5,361 bases of DNA from Clostridia bacterium (GTDB lineage Bacteria; Bacillota; Clostridia; Oscillospirales; CAG-272): contig JAFYMA010000199.1 in assembly GCA_017556845.1 (NCBI GenBank), positions 1-5,361 on the forward strand. The letters run 5' to 3'. How positions within the stretch are numbered: the stretch's first letter is position 1; every line of letters starts with the position of its first letter. Below, in pieces: positions 1 through 5,361 of the stretch. The notes under the pieces are model-generated. The model worked only from the letters and a program-made list of their open reading frames with translations. It was not told the origin of the DNA and ran no database searches. Made by a program: the position numbers and the translations under genes.

Positions 1-48
1 CCAATTTGCGCTTGACCCGACAAACGCGATGCTCGCACTTAGCGACAT
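1..48 (-). CDS. start of an unidentified protein gene (partial, cut by left edge)
   Basis: An ATG at 48-46 opens a reading frame that stays open to the window edge, giving 16 residues: MSLSASIAFVGSSANW. A Shine-Dalgarno-like GGAG (in AACGGAGAA) lies 10 nt upstream. The same frame has a TAA two codons before this ATG, so the gene cannot start further upstream. It follows the glycosyltransferase by 56 nt on the same strand with no terminator between them, so it is probably the next gene of the same transcript. The IAFVGSS stretch resembles the first beta strand and glycine-rich turn of a Rossmann-like fold, seen in glycosyltransferases, epimerases and ATP-grasp enzymes, but 16 residues are too few to assign a family. 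A surface-glycan function would fit the neighbour; that is a guess. Confidence 0.55.
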   Translation of the reverse strand, partial: MSLSASIAFVGSSANW

Positions 49-104
49 TTTTTAAATTCTCCGTTAAGAGTATCACCCATATTTTCTGCAACCTTTTATT
101 TATT

Positions 105-1244
105 TCAGGAAAGTCTTTTTATAAGCTCGTTCTTTCTTTCAAGTACCTTTTGGCACATAATATCGCTGTCAAATCCGGATTTTACGAAATCGTATGCGGT
201 ATTGCCCATTTTGGCAATATCAATATCATTCATCACTTTACTCATCGCATCTGCAAGTGATGCTTCGTCATGCGGGGGAACGACGATGGCTGATTCGTCC
301 TTCAAAACTGCATCTATCGGGCCCATAATATCGCTTACTATGGCAGGCGTCTTCATAGATGCCGCTTCTATGACTACGTTACCGAAGCCCTCACGGTAGC
401 TGGGAAACAGCAAAACGTCTATTGCCGCCATATATTTTTCGACGTCTGATACCTCGTTTGTATAAATTATACTTTCGTTTTCCTTTGACTGCGAATAAAG
501 CGCGGAGTCGAGCGTGCCGGCCTCGCTCAGATCGCCGACCATGAGCAATTTTGCACCGTTCATTTTTTTGAATGCGGAAAGTATTTCGTTTATGCCCTTA
601 TCACGTGTCACTCTGCCGACGAAGCCGAAAACGAATTCGTCATTTTTGATACCGTGCCTTGAGCGTATTTCATTGCGGTATTCAGTCCTTTTCGATACGT
701 CGAACTTTTTAAGATCGACGCCGCCTGAGCTACCGTTCCAGACAACGCACGAATTTTCCTCGGTGAAAAATCCGTTTTCAATGCCGAATTTTCTGTTTGA
801 AGGACTTACACATTCAAAATCGGTTGAATTTTTACACGAGATCATTTCGATCGCTTTCAACAGCATTCCGCCGATGCCGGATGAGCCGAGATACCGAAAG
901 CCCATTATATGATAATTTCTTATCTTAACACCCGTAAGTCTTGATGCGATGGATGCATACATAGCGGCGTTAGGCGTTGAATACTGAACTATGTCGAACC
1001 GTTCTTTTTTGAAGAATTTTTTCATTTTCGATATAGCGGAAAAAGAGCCGAAAAACGATATTCCGCGCGGAATATCAATCGGTACGTATCTTACCGTATC
1101 ACCGAGAAGTCCCTGCATATCGCCCTTTGGCGTGCAAACGACCGTTACGTCAAAGCCGTTTTTTGCCAGATATTTTATCTGTGGCACGAAAAACGATTCG
1201 ATAGATATACGTGTCGTCGTAACAAAACATATTTTTTTATTCAT
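105..1244 (-). CDS. GT4-family glycosyltransferase, CapM-like (surface polysaccharide)
   Basis: This 379-residue protein has the two-domain GT-B layout of family GT4 retaining glycosyltransferases, which move a sugar from a nucleotide-sugar donor to a lipid-linked or glycan acceptor at the cytoplasmic face of the membrane. The N-terminal acceptor domain (about 1-170) begins KKICFVTTTRISIESFFVPQ, typical of the CapM/PglA-like subgroup. The C-terminal donor domain (about 200-360) has FVGRVTRDKG at 208-217, with the conserved basic residues R211 and K216 that contact the donor phosphates. It also has the EX7E motif EGFGNVVIE (E285, E293), followed by a proline and a DIMGPIDAV loop as in this subgroup. 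NGSSGGVDLKKF (170-181) matches the usual link between the domains. The length is normal and no residue expected in the family is missing. It starts 18 nt after the tgt stop, with GGAG 10 nt before the ATG, suggesting coupled translation. The sugar and acceptor cannot be told from sequence. No signal peptide or membrane segment is visible. Confidence 0.9.
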   Translation of the reverse strand: MNKKICFVTTTRISIESFFVPQIKYLAKNGFDVTVVCTPKGDMQGLLGDTVRYVPIDIPRGISFFGSFSAISKMKKFFKKERFDIVQYSTPNAAMYASIASRLTGVKIRNYHIMGFRYLGSSGIGGMLLKAIEMISCKNSTDFECVSPSNRKFGIENGFFTEENSCVVWNGSSGGVDLKKFDVSKRTEYRNEIRSRHGIKNDEFVFGFVGRVTRDKGINEILSAFKKMNGAKLLMVGDLSEAGTLDSALYSQSKENESIIYTNEVSDVEKYMAAIDVLLFPSYREGFGNVVIEAASMKTPAIVSDIMGPIDAVLKDESAIVVPPHDEASLADAMSKVMNDIDIAKMGNTAYDFVKSGFDSDIMCQKVLERKNELIKRLS

Positions 1245-1262
1245 TTACGGCTTTCTCCGTGA

Positions 1263-2393
1263 TCAGATTCTTTTTGAAAGGGAAAAACGGTATTTTTCGT
1301 AAAATTCTCCGTATCTGCCTTCCTCTATGGCAAGTCGGATCTTTGCCATAAGATCGTTGTAAAAATAGAGATTATGCATTACCGCAAGACGCATACCGAG
1401 CATTTCCTTTGATTTGAACAGATGGCGTATGTATGCCTTTGAGTAATTGCGGCAGGCAGGGCAGTTGCAGGACGGTGAGATCGGGGACGGATCACGCTCG
1501 TATTTATTGTTCAGCACGTTTACCGTTCCTTCCCACGTGAAAAGGTAACCGTGGCGTGCGTTTCTTGACGGCATAACGCAGTCAAAAAAGTCAACGCCTC
1601 TGTATACTGCCTCAACGATATTCCAAGGAGTACCGACACCCATAAGGTATCTGGGCTTATCTTCGGGCATATACGGCTCTACCGTGTCGATTATTCTGTA
1701 CATATCCTCAGTCTTTTCACCAACGGCAAGACCGCCTATTGCATAACCGTCAAGATCGAGCTTTGCTATCTGCTTCATATGGTTTATACGAAGATCCTCG
1801 TATACGCTTCCCTGATTTATACCGAAGAGCATCTGCTGCTTGTTTATCGTTTCCTCAAGCGAGCAAAGACGCTTCATTTCGTCCATACAGCGAACGAGCC
1901 AGCGGTACGTTCGTTCACACGAGTTTTTCGTGTAGTTGTATTCTGCGGGATTTTCTATACATTCGTCAAACGCCATGGCAACGGTAGATGCAAGGTTTGA
2001 CTGAATACGCATTGATTCCTCAGGACCCATAAATATCCTTTTTCCGTCTATGTGAGAGGCAAAGTGAACACCCTCCTCGGTTATCTTGCGAAGCGGAGCC
2101 AACGAAAATACCTGAAATCCGCCGCTGTCGGTAAGAACCGGTCTGTCCCAGTTGAAAAATTTATGGATACCGCCGAGATCTCGAATGACCTCGTCACCGG
2201 GGCGTACGTGCAGATGGTAAGTGTTTGAAAGCTCTATCTGACAGCCGAGATCGTACAGATCAGCCGTTGATATACCGCCTTTGATGGCGGCAGACGTTCC
2301 TACGTTCATGAAAACGGGCGTTTGCGCTGTTCCGTGACAGCTGGTAAATTCGCCCCTGCGGGCTTTACCGTCCTTTGTTAATACCTTAAACAT
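1263..2393 (-). CDS. tgt: tRNA-guanine(34) transglycosylase (Tgt)
   Basis: Tgt exchanges guanine 34 in the anticodon of GUN-anticodon tRNAs (Asp, Asn, His, Tyr) for preQ1, or in some bacteria for queuine, during queuosine formation in the cytoplasm. The 376-residue length is normal. Visible by homology with the Zymomonas enzyme are the TDSGGFQ motif with general acid/base D89, substrate-binding D143 in AFDEC, the GGLAVGE loop at 220-226, the nucleophile D271 in FFDCVMPSRNAR, and a zinc site C309-X-C311-X2-C314 with H340, at the same 26-residue spacing as the reference enzyme. C145 and V224 match the residues of bacterial preQ1-type enzymes rather than the eukaryotic queuine type. The early TPVFM motif continues NVGT where most bacteria have PVGT. 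AAGGA sits 5 nt before the ATG, so the start is well supported. The usual partners queA, yajC or secD/F are not in the window. Identification is secure; which base it uses in vivo is not. Confidence 0.98.
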   Translation of the reverse strand: MFKVLTKDGKARRGEFTSCHGTAQTPVFMNVGTSAAIKGGISTADLYDLGCQIELSNTYHLHVRPGDEVIRDLGGIHKFFNWDRPVLTDSGGFQVFSLAPLRKITEEGVHFASHIDGKRIFMGPEESMRIQSNLASTVAMAFDECIENPAEYNYTKNSCERTYRWLVRCMDEMKRLCSLEETINKQQMLFGINQGSVYEDLRINHMKQIAKLDLDGYAIGGLAVGEKTEDMYRIIDTVEPYMPEDKPRYLMGVGTPWNIVEAVYRGVDFFDCVMPSRNARHGYLFTWEGTVNVLNNKYERDPSPISPSCNCPACRNYSKAYIRHLFKSKEMLGMRLAVMHNLYFYNDLMAKIRLAIEEGRYGEFYEKYRFSLSKRI

Positions 2394-2398
2394 ATATT

Positions 2399-2403
2399 TC
2401 CTT
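2399..2403 (-). promoter_or_regulatory. ribosome binding site of tgt
   Basis: AAGGA read on the minus strand, 5 nt before the tgt ATG, with a second partial match AAGGTGA just upstream. It lies 8 nt after the leader hairpin at 2412-2441, so folding of that hairpin leaves it exposed. Confidence 0.75.
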
Positions 2404-2411
2404 CACCTTGT

Positions 2412-2441
2412 GCCCGTGCTTTTGAAAAGCAAGCATCGGGC
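2412..2441 (-). promoter_or_regulatory. hairpin in the tgt 5' leader
   Basis: In the minus-strand RNA, GCCCG (2441-2437) can pair with CGGGC (2416-2412). Inside this, TGCTT (2435-2431 as read on the minus strand) pairs with AAGCA (2421-2417), with one bulged A and a 9-nt loop. An alternative inner helix uses the overlapping palindrome TGCTTTTCAAAAGCA (2431-2417), so two folds compete. The hairpin ends 18 nt before the tgt ATG and is followed by ACAAGG rather than a U-run, so it is not an intrinsic terminator. It lacks the sequence pattern of a preQ1-I riboswitch as I know it. It could affect tgt translation, act as an RNA processing or stability element, or have no function. Confidence 0.4.
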
Positions 2442-2468
2442 GGATTTAAAAGTCTGATTTTTTAGCTT

Positions 2469-2496
2469 TTTGATTTTTGATCGTTGATCGAAGATC
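2469..2496. repeat. short tandem heptad repeat, four units
   Basis: Read on the minus strand, the end of the DUF4340 gene and the following spacer consist of four imperfect 7-nt units: GATCTTC, GATCAAC, GATCAAA, AATCAAA. The first unit overlaps the TGA stop codon (2497-2495). The array gives three GATC sites at exact 7-nt spacing and then grades into an A-rich stretch. The first two units also form a small inverted repeat, TGATC-TTC-GATCA, but no U-run follows, so it is a poor terminator. It may be a simple slippage product. Confidence 0.5.
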
Positions 2497-4354
2497 AGCT
2501 GTAATCTGCTTCGGGGTCAACGGGTAAAACGTCGATAACACGCTGAGCGTCGGAAAACAGCTTCTGTACCTTTGAACGCTTGACGTAGAAGCGGCCCTCG
2601 CCGTTTATCGTGTAGTAGCAGCGCTGGTCTGATGAATACGAGAAGAATTCGTAATTCATTTCGTATCCGTTGCGAGTCGTCATTTTTATCTGTGCTATGA
2701 GCGTCATATCCTCGGGCATTTCCATTTCATCGCCTGCTGACAAAAACAGAGCCGATTTGTAGAACTGTCTGAAATTATATACGGGATCGAGCGCATCTGA
2801 GCCTGATCCTTTATTGGGGGAAAGGTACGTATCGGATACCGTTTCGTGTACCTTAAGCTCCTCGCCCTTGCCCGTAAGCTCAAATATGAAATGCTTGCCT
2901 TGTGACGTTTTGTCTGTAAGCTCGATGGAGCCGACCTTGTCTATGTGTGCGTTGAATACTGCCTTGTCGATGAAATCGACCTTGCGCCATTGCAGAAAAG
3001 GTACTTTTTCTGCGGATATTTTCGTAAGCACGCTCATAATGGGCGACCAGGCAAAATAGTATTCAGCCCCGTCCTCGTCAGTTCTTTTATCGCTGAAATA
3101 TACTATGCTCGGATATCCGTCGTAATAGTATATAAGCGCCTTATCGGCACGTGTTATTCCGTGCTTTAACAATACCTCGGGCATAACGTCCGTCTGGGTG
3201 TAATATTCGCCCGTATCCTCGTCAAATTCCTCGTAACTGTAAAGAATATCGTACTCTATAAGCTCATCGCCCGTCATATTGAGAATGTATTGGAAAAGCG
3301 AAGTTGTCTGCTCAGTTGATGCGGGGATGTTTTCGGGGTATTTTATCATATACGGAATGGTAACACCGAACGTTTCCTCTGTTGAGGTGTCATTTCTCGT
3401 ATATTCTATAAGCAAATACGGCTCATCTCTTTCAAGCGTGAGATATATCTGCGGTATTTTCGTATAATAATCGTTAGACTGCGACGTTATGGGATATGTA
3501 AGCGTAGGCGTCAGAAGGTCACGGATATCGGCTAAAAGAGACGTTTTTACGGATTTTTCAAGAACGTAAACGATATCTCTGCCCTCGTACATTGCATAAT
3601 ACTGATCCTCGTCAAGCGTCGGTGAGCCGATATAGAGCTTATGAGTTTTACCGTCGCGTGTCGTGATGATATAATACGCAGGATCGTCGTCGGGGGAAAG
3701 TCCGTATTCGGAAAGGTCGTCGCTTCTTTCGCCCTTGGGCAGTCTTTCGGTAAATACCGTATATCCCGCACTTACGACAAGGTATGAAAACATCTCCTGA
3801 TCGTATATCAGCGCTTCCGCACCGAGAAAATGAAAGCTGTCAGATGCAGGGCTGTAATACGCCGTATACGTGCCGTGCTCGTTATGCACCTCGATGCTCT
3901 GTATATTGTTACGTTCTATATGCTCAAATATAAGCCACACGTTTTTACCGCTTCCGGGAACCTCGCCCGTGGTGTAAACGATGGGAGCTTCCTCTTTTTC
4001 CTTGAAGCCGAAAACGTCAAGTCCGACAGGGCCGAGAACGAGATACATAGCTATCAGAACGGCAAATGCGCATGCAAGGGCAATTATTGCCGTTTTGCGT
4101 TTTTTCGTTCCCGTTTTTATAGGCTTTGAGTCCTTTTTCGTATCTTTTTCTTTCTCGGAAAACGTAGAAAGTCTGTCATTTTTCTTTTCTTCCTCTAATT
4201 CGGACAGATCAAGATCATCACGATATTCGGAATATTCTCCGCTGTAAAGAATACTGTGAAGCTCGCTTTCGTTACGGCTCGTATCCTCGTTTGCGGTGCT
4301 TTCGCTTTGGATGTCTTGGGAGTTTTCGTCCGTCAAGCTCTTGTTTTCGTCCAT
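2495..4354 (-). CDS. DUF4340 domain membrane protein, partner of GldG-type transporter
   Basis: This 619-residue protein has three parts. Residues 1-80 are low-complexity and strongly acidic (20 Asp/Glu against 5 Lys/Arg in the first 60), turning lysine-rich at 68-87. A single membrane segment spans about 88-110, preceded by KKRK, which by the positive-inside rule puts the N-terminus in the cytoplasm and the remaining 510 residues outside. The external part matches DUF4340: IERNNIQSIEV (146-156), LSEYGLSPDDDP (214-225), DGKTHKLYIGSP (234-245) and YYAMYEGRDIVYVLEKS (252-268) follow the family pattern. The C-terminal part (about 470-600) ends in GEGRFYVKRSKVQKLFSDA. The molecular role of DUF4340 is not established; genes for it usually follow a GldG-type gene and an ABC ATPase/permease pair, as appears to be the case here. 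The start is the only ATG before the membrane segment; an AAAGGA lies 14 nt upstream, rather far. It begins 45 nt after the GldG stop. Confidence 0.88.
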   Translation of the reverse strand: MDENKSLTDENSQDIQSESTANEDTSRNESELHSILYSGEYSEYRDDLDLSELEEEKKNDRLSTFSEKEKDTKKDSKPIKTGTKKRKTAIIALACAFAVLIAMYLVLGPVGLDVFGFKEKEEAPIVYTTGEVPGSGKNVWLIFEHIERNNIQSIEVHNEHGTYTAYYSPASDSFHFLGAEALIYDQEMFSYLVVSAGYTVFTERLPKGERSDDLSEYGLSPDDDPAYYIITTRDGKTHKLYIGSPTLDEDQYYAMYEGRDIVYVLEKSVKTSLLADIRDLLTPTLTYPITSQSNDYYTKIPQIYLTLERDEPYLLIEYTRNDTSTEETFGVTIPYMIKYPENIPASTEQTTSLFQYILNMTGDELIEYDILYSYEEFDEDTGEYYTQTDVMPEVLLKHGITRADKALIYYYDGYPSIVYFSDKRTDEDGAEYYFAWSPIMSVLTKISAEKVPFLQWRKVDFIDKAVFNAHIDKVGSIELTDKTSQGKHFIFELTGKGEELKVHETVSDTYLSPNKGSGSDALDPVYNFRQFYKSALFLSAGDEMEMPEDMTLIAQIKMTTRNGYEMNYEFFSYSSDQRCYYTINGEGRFYVKRSKVQKLFSDAQRVIDVLPVDPEADYS

Positions 4355-4368
4355 ACTGTACAGACCGA

Positions 4369-4374
4369 TCCTTT
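4369..4374 (-). promoter_or_regulatory. distant ribosome binding site of the DUF4340 gene
   Basis: The best Shine-Dalgarno match in the 45-nt spacer is AAAGGA, in GCAAAGAAAGGATCGG on the minus strand, with 14 nt between it and the ATG at 4354. That is longer than the usual 5-10 nt. No in-frame ATG, GTG or TTG lies between this site and the ATG; a TTG exists at codon 7 but is even further away. The ATG is still the best start. Confidence 0.45.
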
Positions 4375-4399
4375 CTTTGCACTGTCGTGCGGTAAGTGT

Positions 4400-5361
4400 T
4401 TATCTTCTCTTTCTTCTGATGACCACAACGCATCCCGTAACGAGAACTGCGGCGGGCATTACGCCTATGAGTATTACGCCCCATACCGTAACGTCAGTGC
4501 TTGTAATAAGTGAAAGACCGTTGTTCTCGTAAGCCTTGTAATCAAGGTCGAAGGGAACCTTTACGGTGTGTATCTTTTGAGTAAGCATATACATTACCTC
4601 TCTGTTTGCGTATGAATGAGAGGTGCAGTATTTGAGCATTTCGGGGCTTCCGCACGCTACGACGTAGCTGTACATAGCCTCGTTGTCAAGATATTTACGC
4701 TTGTTGGTCAGCGTGAACAGGCTGAATGTGCCCTCCTCAGAGCCTTCAGATGACGTTGCGACAGCCGTGGGAGAGGTGTAGAATATTCCCGCTGCGTAAT
4801 ACGATGAATACTGATCGTTATTCGGCAAACGCTCAATGGGTGCGGCATTTGTGAATACCGTACGCAGATTGCTGAATTTGTCTGTGAGAGACGCTGTCTG
4901 CGACTCATTTGAATACTCTACGGTAAACGTAGTGTTGTCCGTTGATATGGAGTTTGCCGCATCCGTTATTTTCTTCGACGTCTGTATTCTTATGCCCCAT
5001 TCCTCAAGATATTCGTTGAGTATGGGAAATTCCGAGCCGGTAGCACCTGCAAATACCATCATAGAGCCGTATTCCTTGGACATATATTCGCCTATCTTGT
5101 CGATCTCGGAGCGTTCAGTCATAGATGACTGATCCTTTGCCACAAAGTCCTTCTGCGGATCGAGAATAATTACAAGACGGCAGTTTTCGTCAAGCTCCTC
5201 GCGCTGAAGATCGACACGCTTCGTTTCAAAGCCCCAGTCGTTCAGCATCGTGAAAAAGTCCTTGTATTCGTTTGATGTCGGATCGTCATCTGTTCCGATC
5301 GGCTCGCCGCGTCCCGTCGTGAAGCATACGACGGGCTTTTCTATTCCTGCAAGCTGGAAGA
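4400..5361 (-). CDS. GldG-family ABC transporter auxiliary protein (partial, 5' end off right edge)
   Basis: The frame is open from the TAA at 4402-4400 to the right edge, giving the last 319 residues. The first ATG inside it (5248) is not the start, because conserved family sequence precedes it: KPVVCFTTGRGEP matches the GldG beta strand and turn often written TGHGE, here with Arg for His. This is followed by MLNDWGFETKRVDL and CRLVIILDPQKDF, the usual strand pattern of the domain. YVVACGSPEML and YANREVMYMLTQKI match the C-terminal family region. A single membrane helix at about 290-314 ends in RRKRR, placing the short tail in the cytoplasm and the body outside. Related proteins are roughly 450-550 residues with another membrane helix near the N-terminus, so the missing part should hold that helix. 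The family is named for Flavobacterium gliding, but in Clostridia it most likely serves an ABC-2 transporter of unknown substrate. The DUF4340 gene 45 nt downstream supports this. Confidence 0.85.
   Translation of the reverse strand, partial: FQLAGIEKPVVCFTTGRGEPIGTDDDPTSNEYKDFFTMLNDWGFETKRVDLQREELDENCRLVIILDPQKDFVAKDQSSMTERSEIDKIGEYMSKEYGSMMVFAGATGSEFPILNEYLEEWGIRIQTSKKITDAANSISTDNTTFTVEYSNESQTASLTDKFSNLRTVFTNAAPIERLPNNDQYSSYYAAGIFYTSPTAVATSSEGSEEGTFSLFTLTNKRKYLDNEAMYSYVVACGSPEMLKYCTSHSYANREVMYMLTQKIHTVKVPFDLDYKAYENNGLSLITSTDVTVWGVILIGVMPAAVLVTGCVVVIRRKRR

Noticed and set aside
39..80. 13-codon ORF as an independent gene
   Set aside because: It is too short and has no known homologue that I recognise; kept only as a possible leader in the findings.
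514..912. 132-codon open frame on the plus strand inside the glycosyltransferase gene
   Set aside because: It lies wholly antisense to a gene with clear GT4 motifs; its translation has no recognisable domain.
2394..2494. Promoter for tgt or a terminator after the DUF4340 gene
   Set aside because: The best -10 candidate is TTAAAT in GACTTTTAAATCC, with no acceptable -35 about 17 nt upstream. Neither inverted repeat in the spacer is followed by a U-run on the minus strand.
2394..2494. preQ1 riboswitch in the tgt leader
   Set aside because: The leader lacks the class I layout as I know it (short hairpin with C-rich loop followed by an A-rich tail pairing back into the loop). Other preQ1 classes cannot be judged by eye and need a covariance search.
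3547..3771. 74-codon minus-strand frame inside the DUF4340 gene
   Set aside because: It is an alternative frame of a well-supported coding region and its Arg/Thr/Ser-rich translation looks like an out-of-frame shadow.
3830..4247. Overlapping plus-strand open frames opposite the DUF4340 N-terminus
   Set aside because: They arise from the low-complexity acidic and lysine-rich codons of the real gene; the Phe/Ser-rich translations are typical antisense artefacts.
4385..4396. Small inverted repeat GCAC-GACA-GTGC in the spacer between GldG and DUF4340
   Set aside because: A 4-bp stem without a following U-run is expected by chance and too weak for a terminator.

Overview
The window carries five genes, all on the minus strand, packed head to tail so that transcription runs from the right edge to the left. 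Codon use, moderate GC content, purine-rich Shine-Dalgarno sites and the GldG/DUF4340 pair suggest an anaerobic Firmicute of the Clostridia, perhaps an Oscillospirales-like gut lineage. That placement is an inference from gene content and sequence style, not from a marker gene.

Right part (2495-5361): the 3' two thirds of a GldG-family protein (auxiliary subunit of a putative ABC-2 type transporter, running off the right edge), then 45 nt later a DUF4340 protein. In known genomes these two usually follow an ABC ATPase and an ABC-2 permease, which would lie beyond the right edge. Both proteins are membrane-anchored with large domains predicted outside the membrane, so the pair probably forms the extracytoplasmic part of a transporter whose substrate is unknown. 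The DUF4340 protein has an unusually long, acidic cytoplasmic N-terminus.

Middle (1263-2494): a 101-nt spacer with a short heptad repeat and a hairpin, then a complete tRNA-guanine transglycosylase (tgt) with all catalytic and zinc-binding residues present.

Left part (1-1262): 18 nt after tgt begins a GT4-family (CapM-like) glycosyltransferase, probably for a surface polysaccharide. After it, at the left edge, are the first 16 codons of another gene with its own Shine-Dalgarno site.

The short spacings (45, 101, 18 and 56 nt) and the lack of a clear terminator or promoter between the genes fit one long transcript or two overlapping ones. The functions are mixed: putative membrane export, tRNA modification and surface glycan synthesis. 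I see no RNA gene, mobile element, CRISPR array or phage gene. No wholly new system is evident; the items of interest are the DUF4340 architecture, the tgt leader and the unusual setting of tgt.
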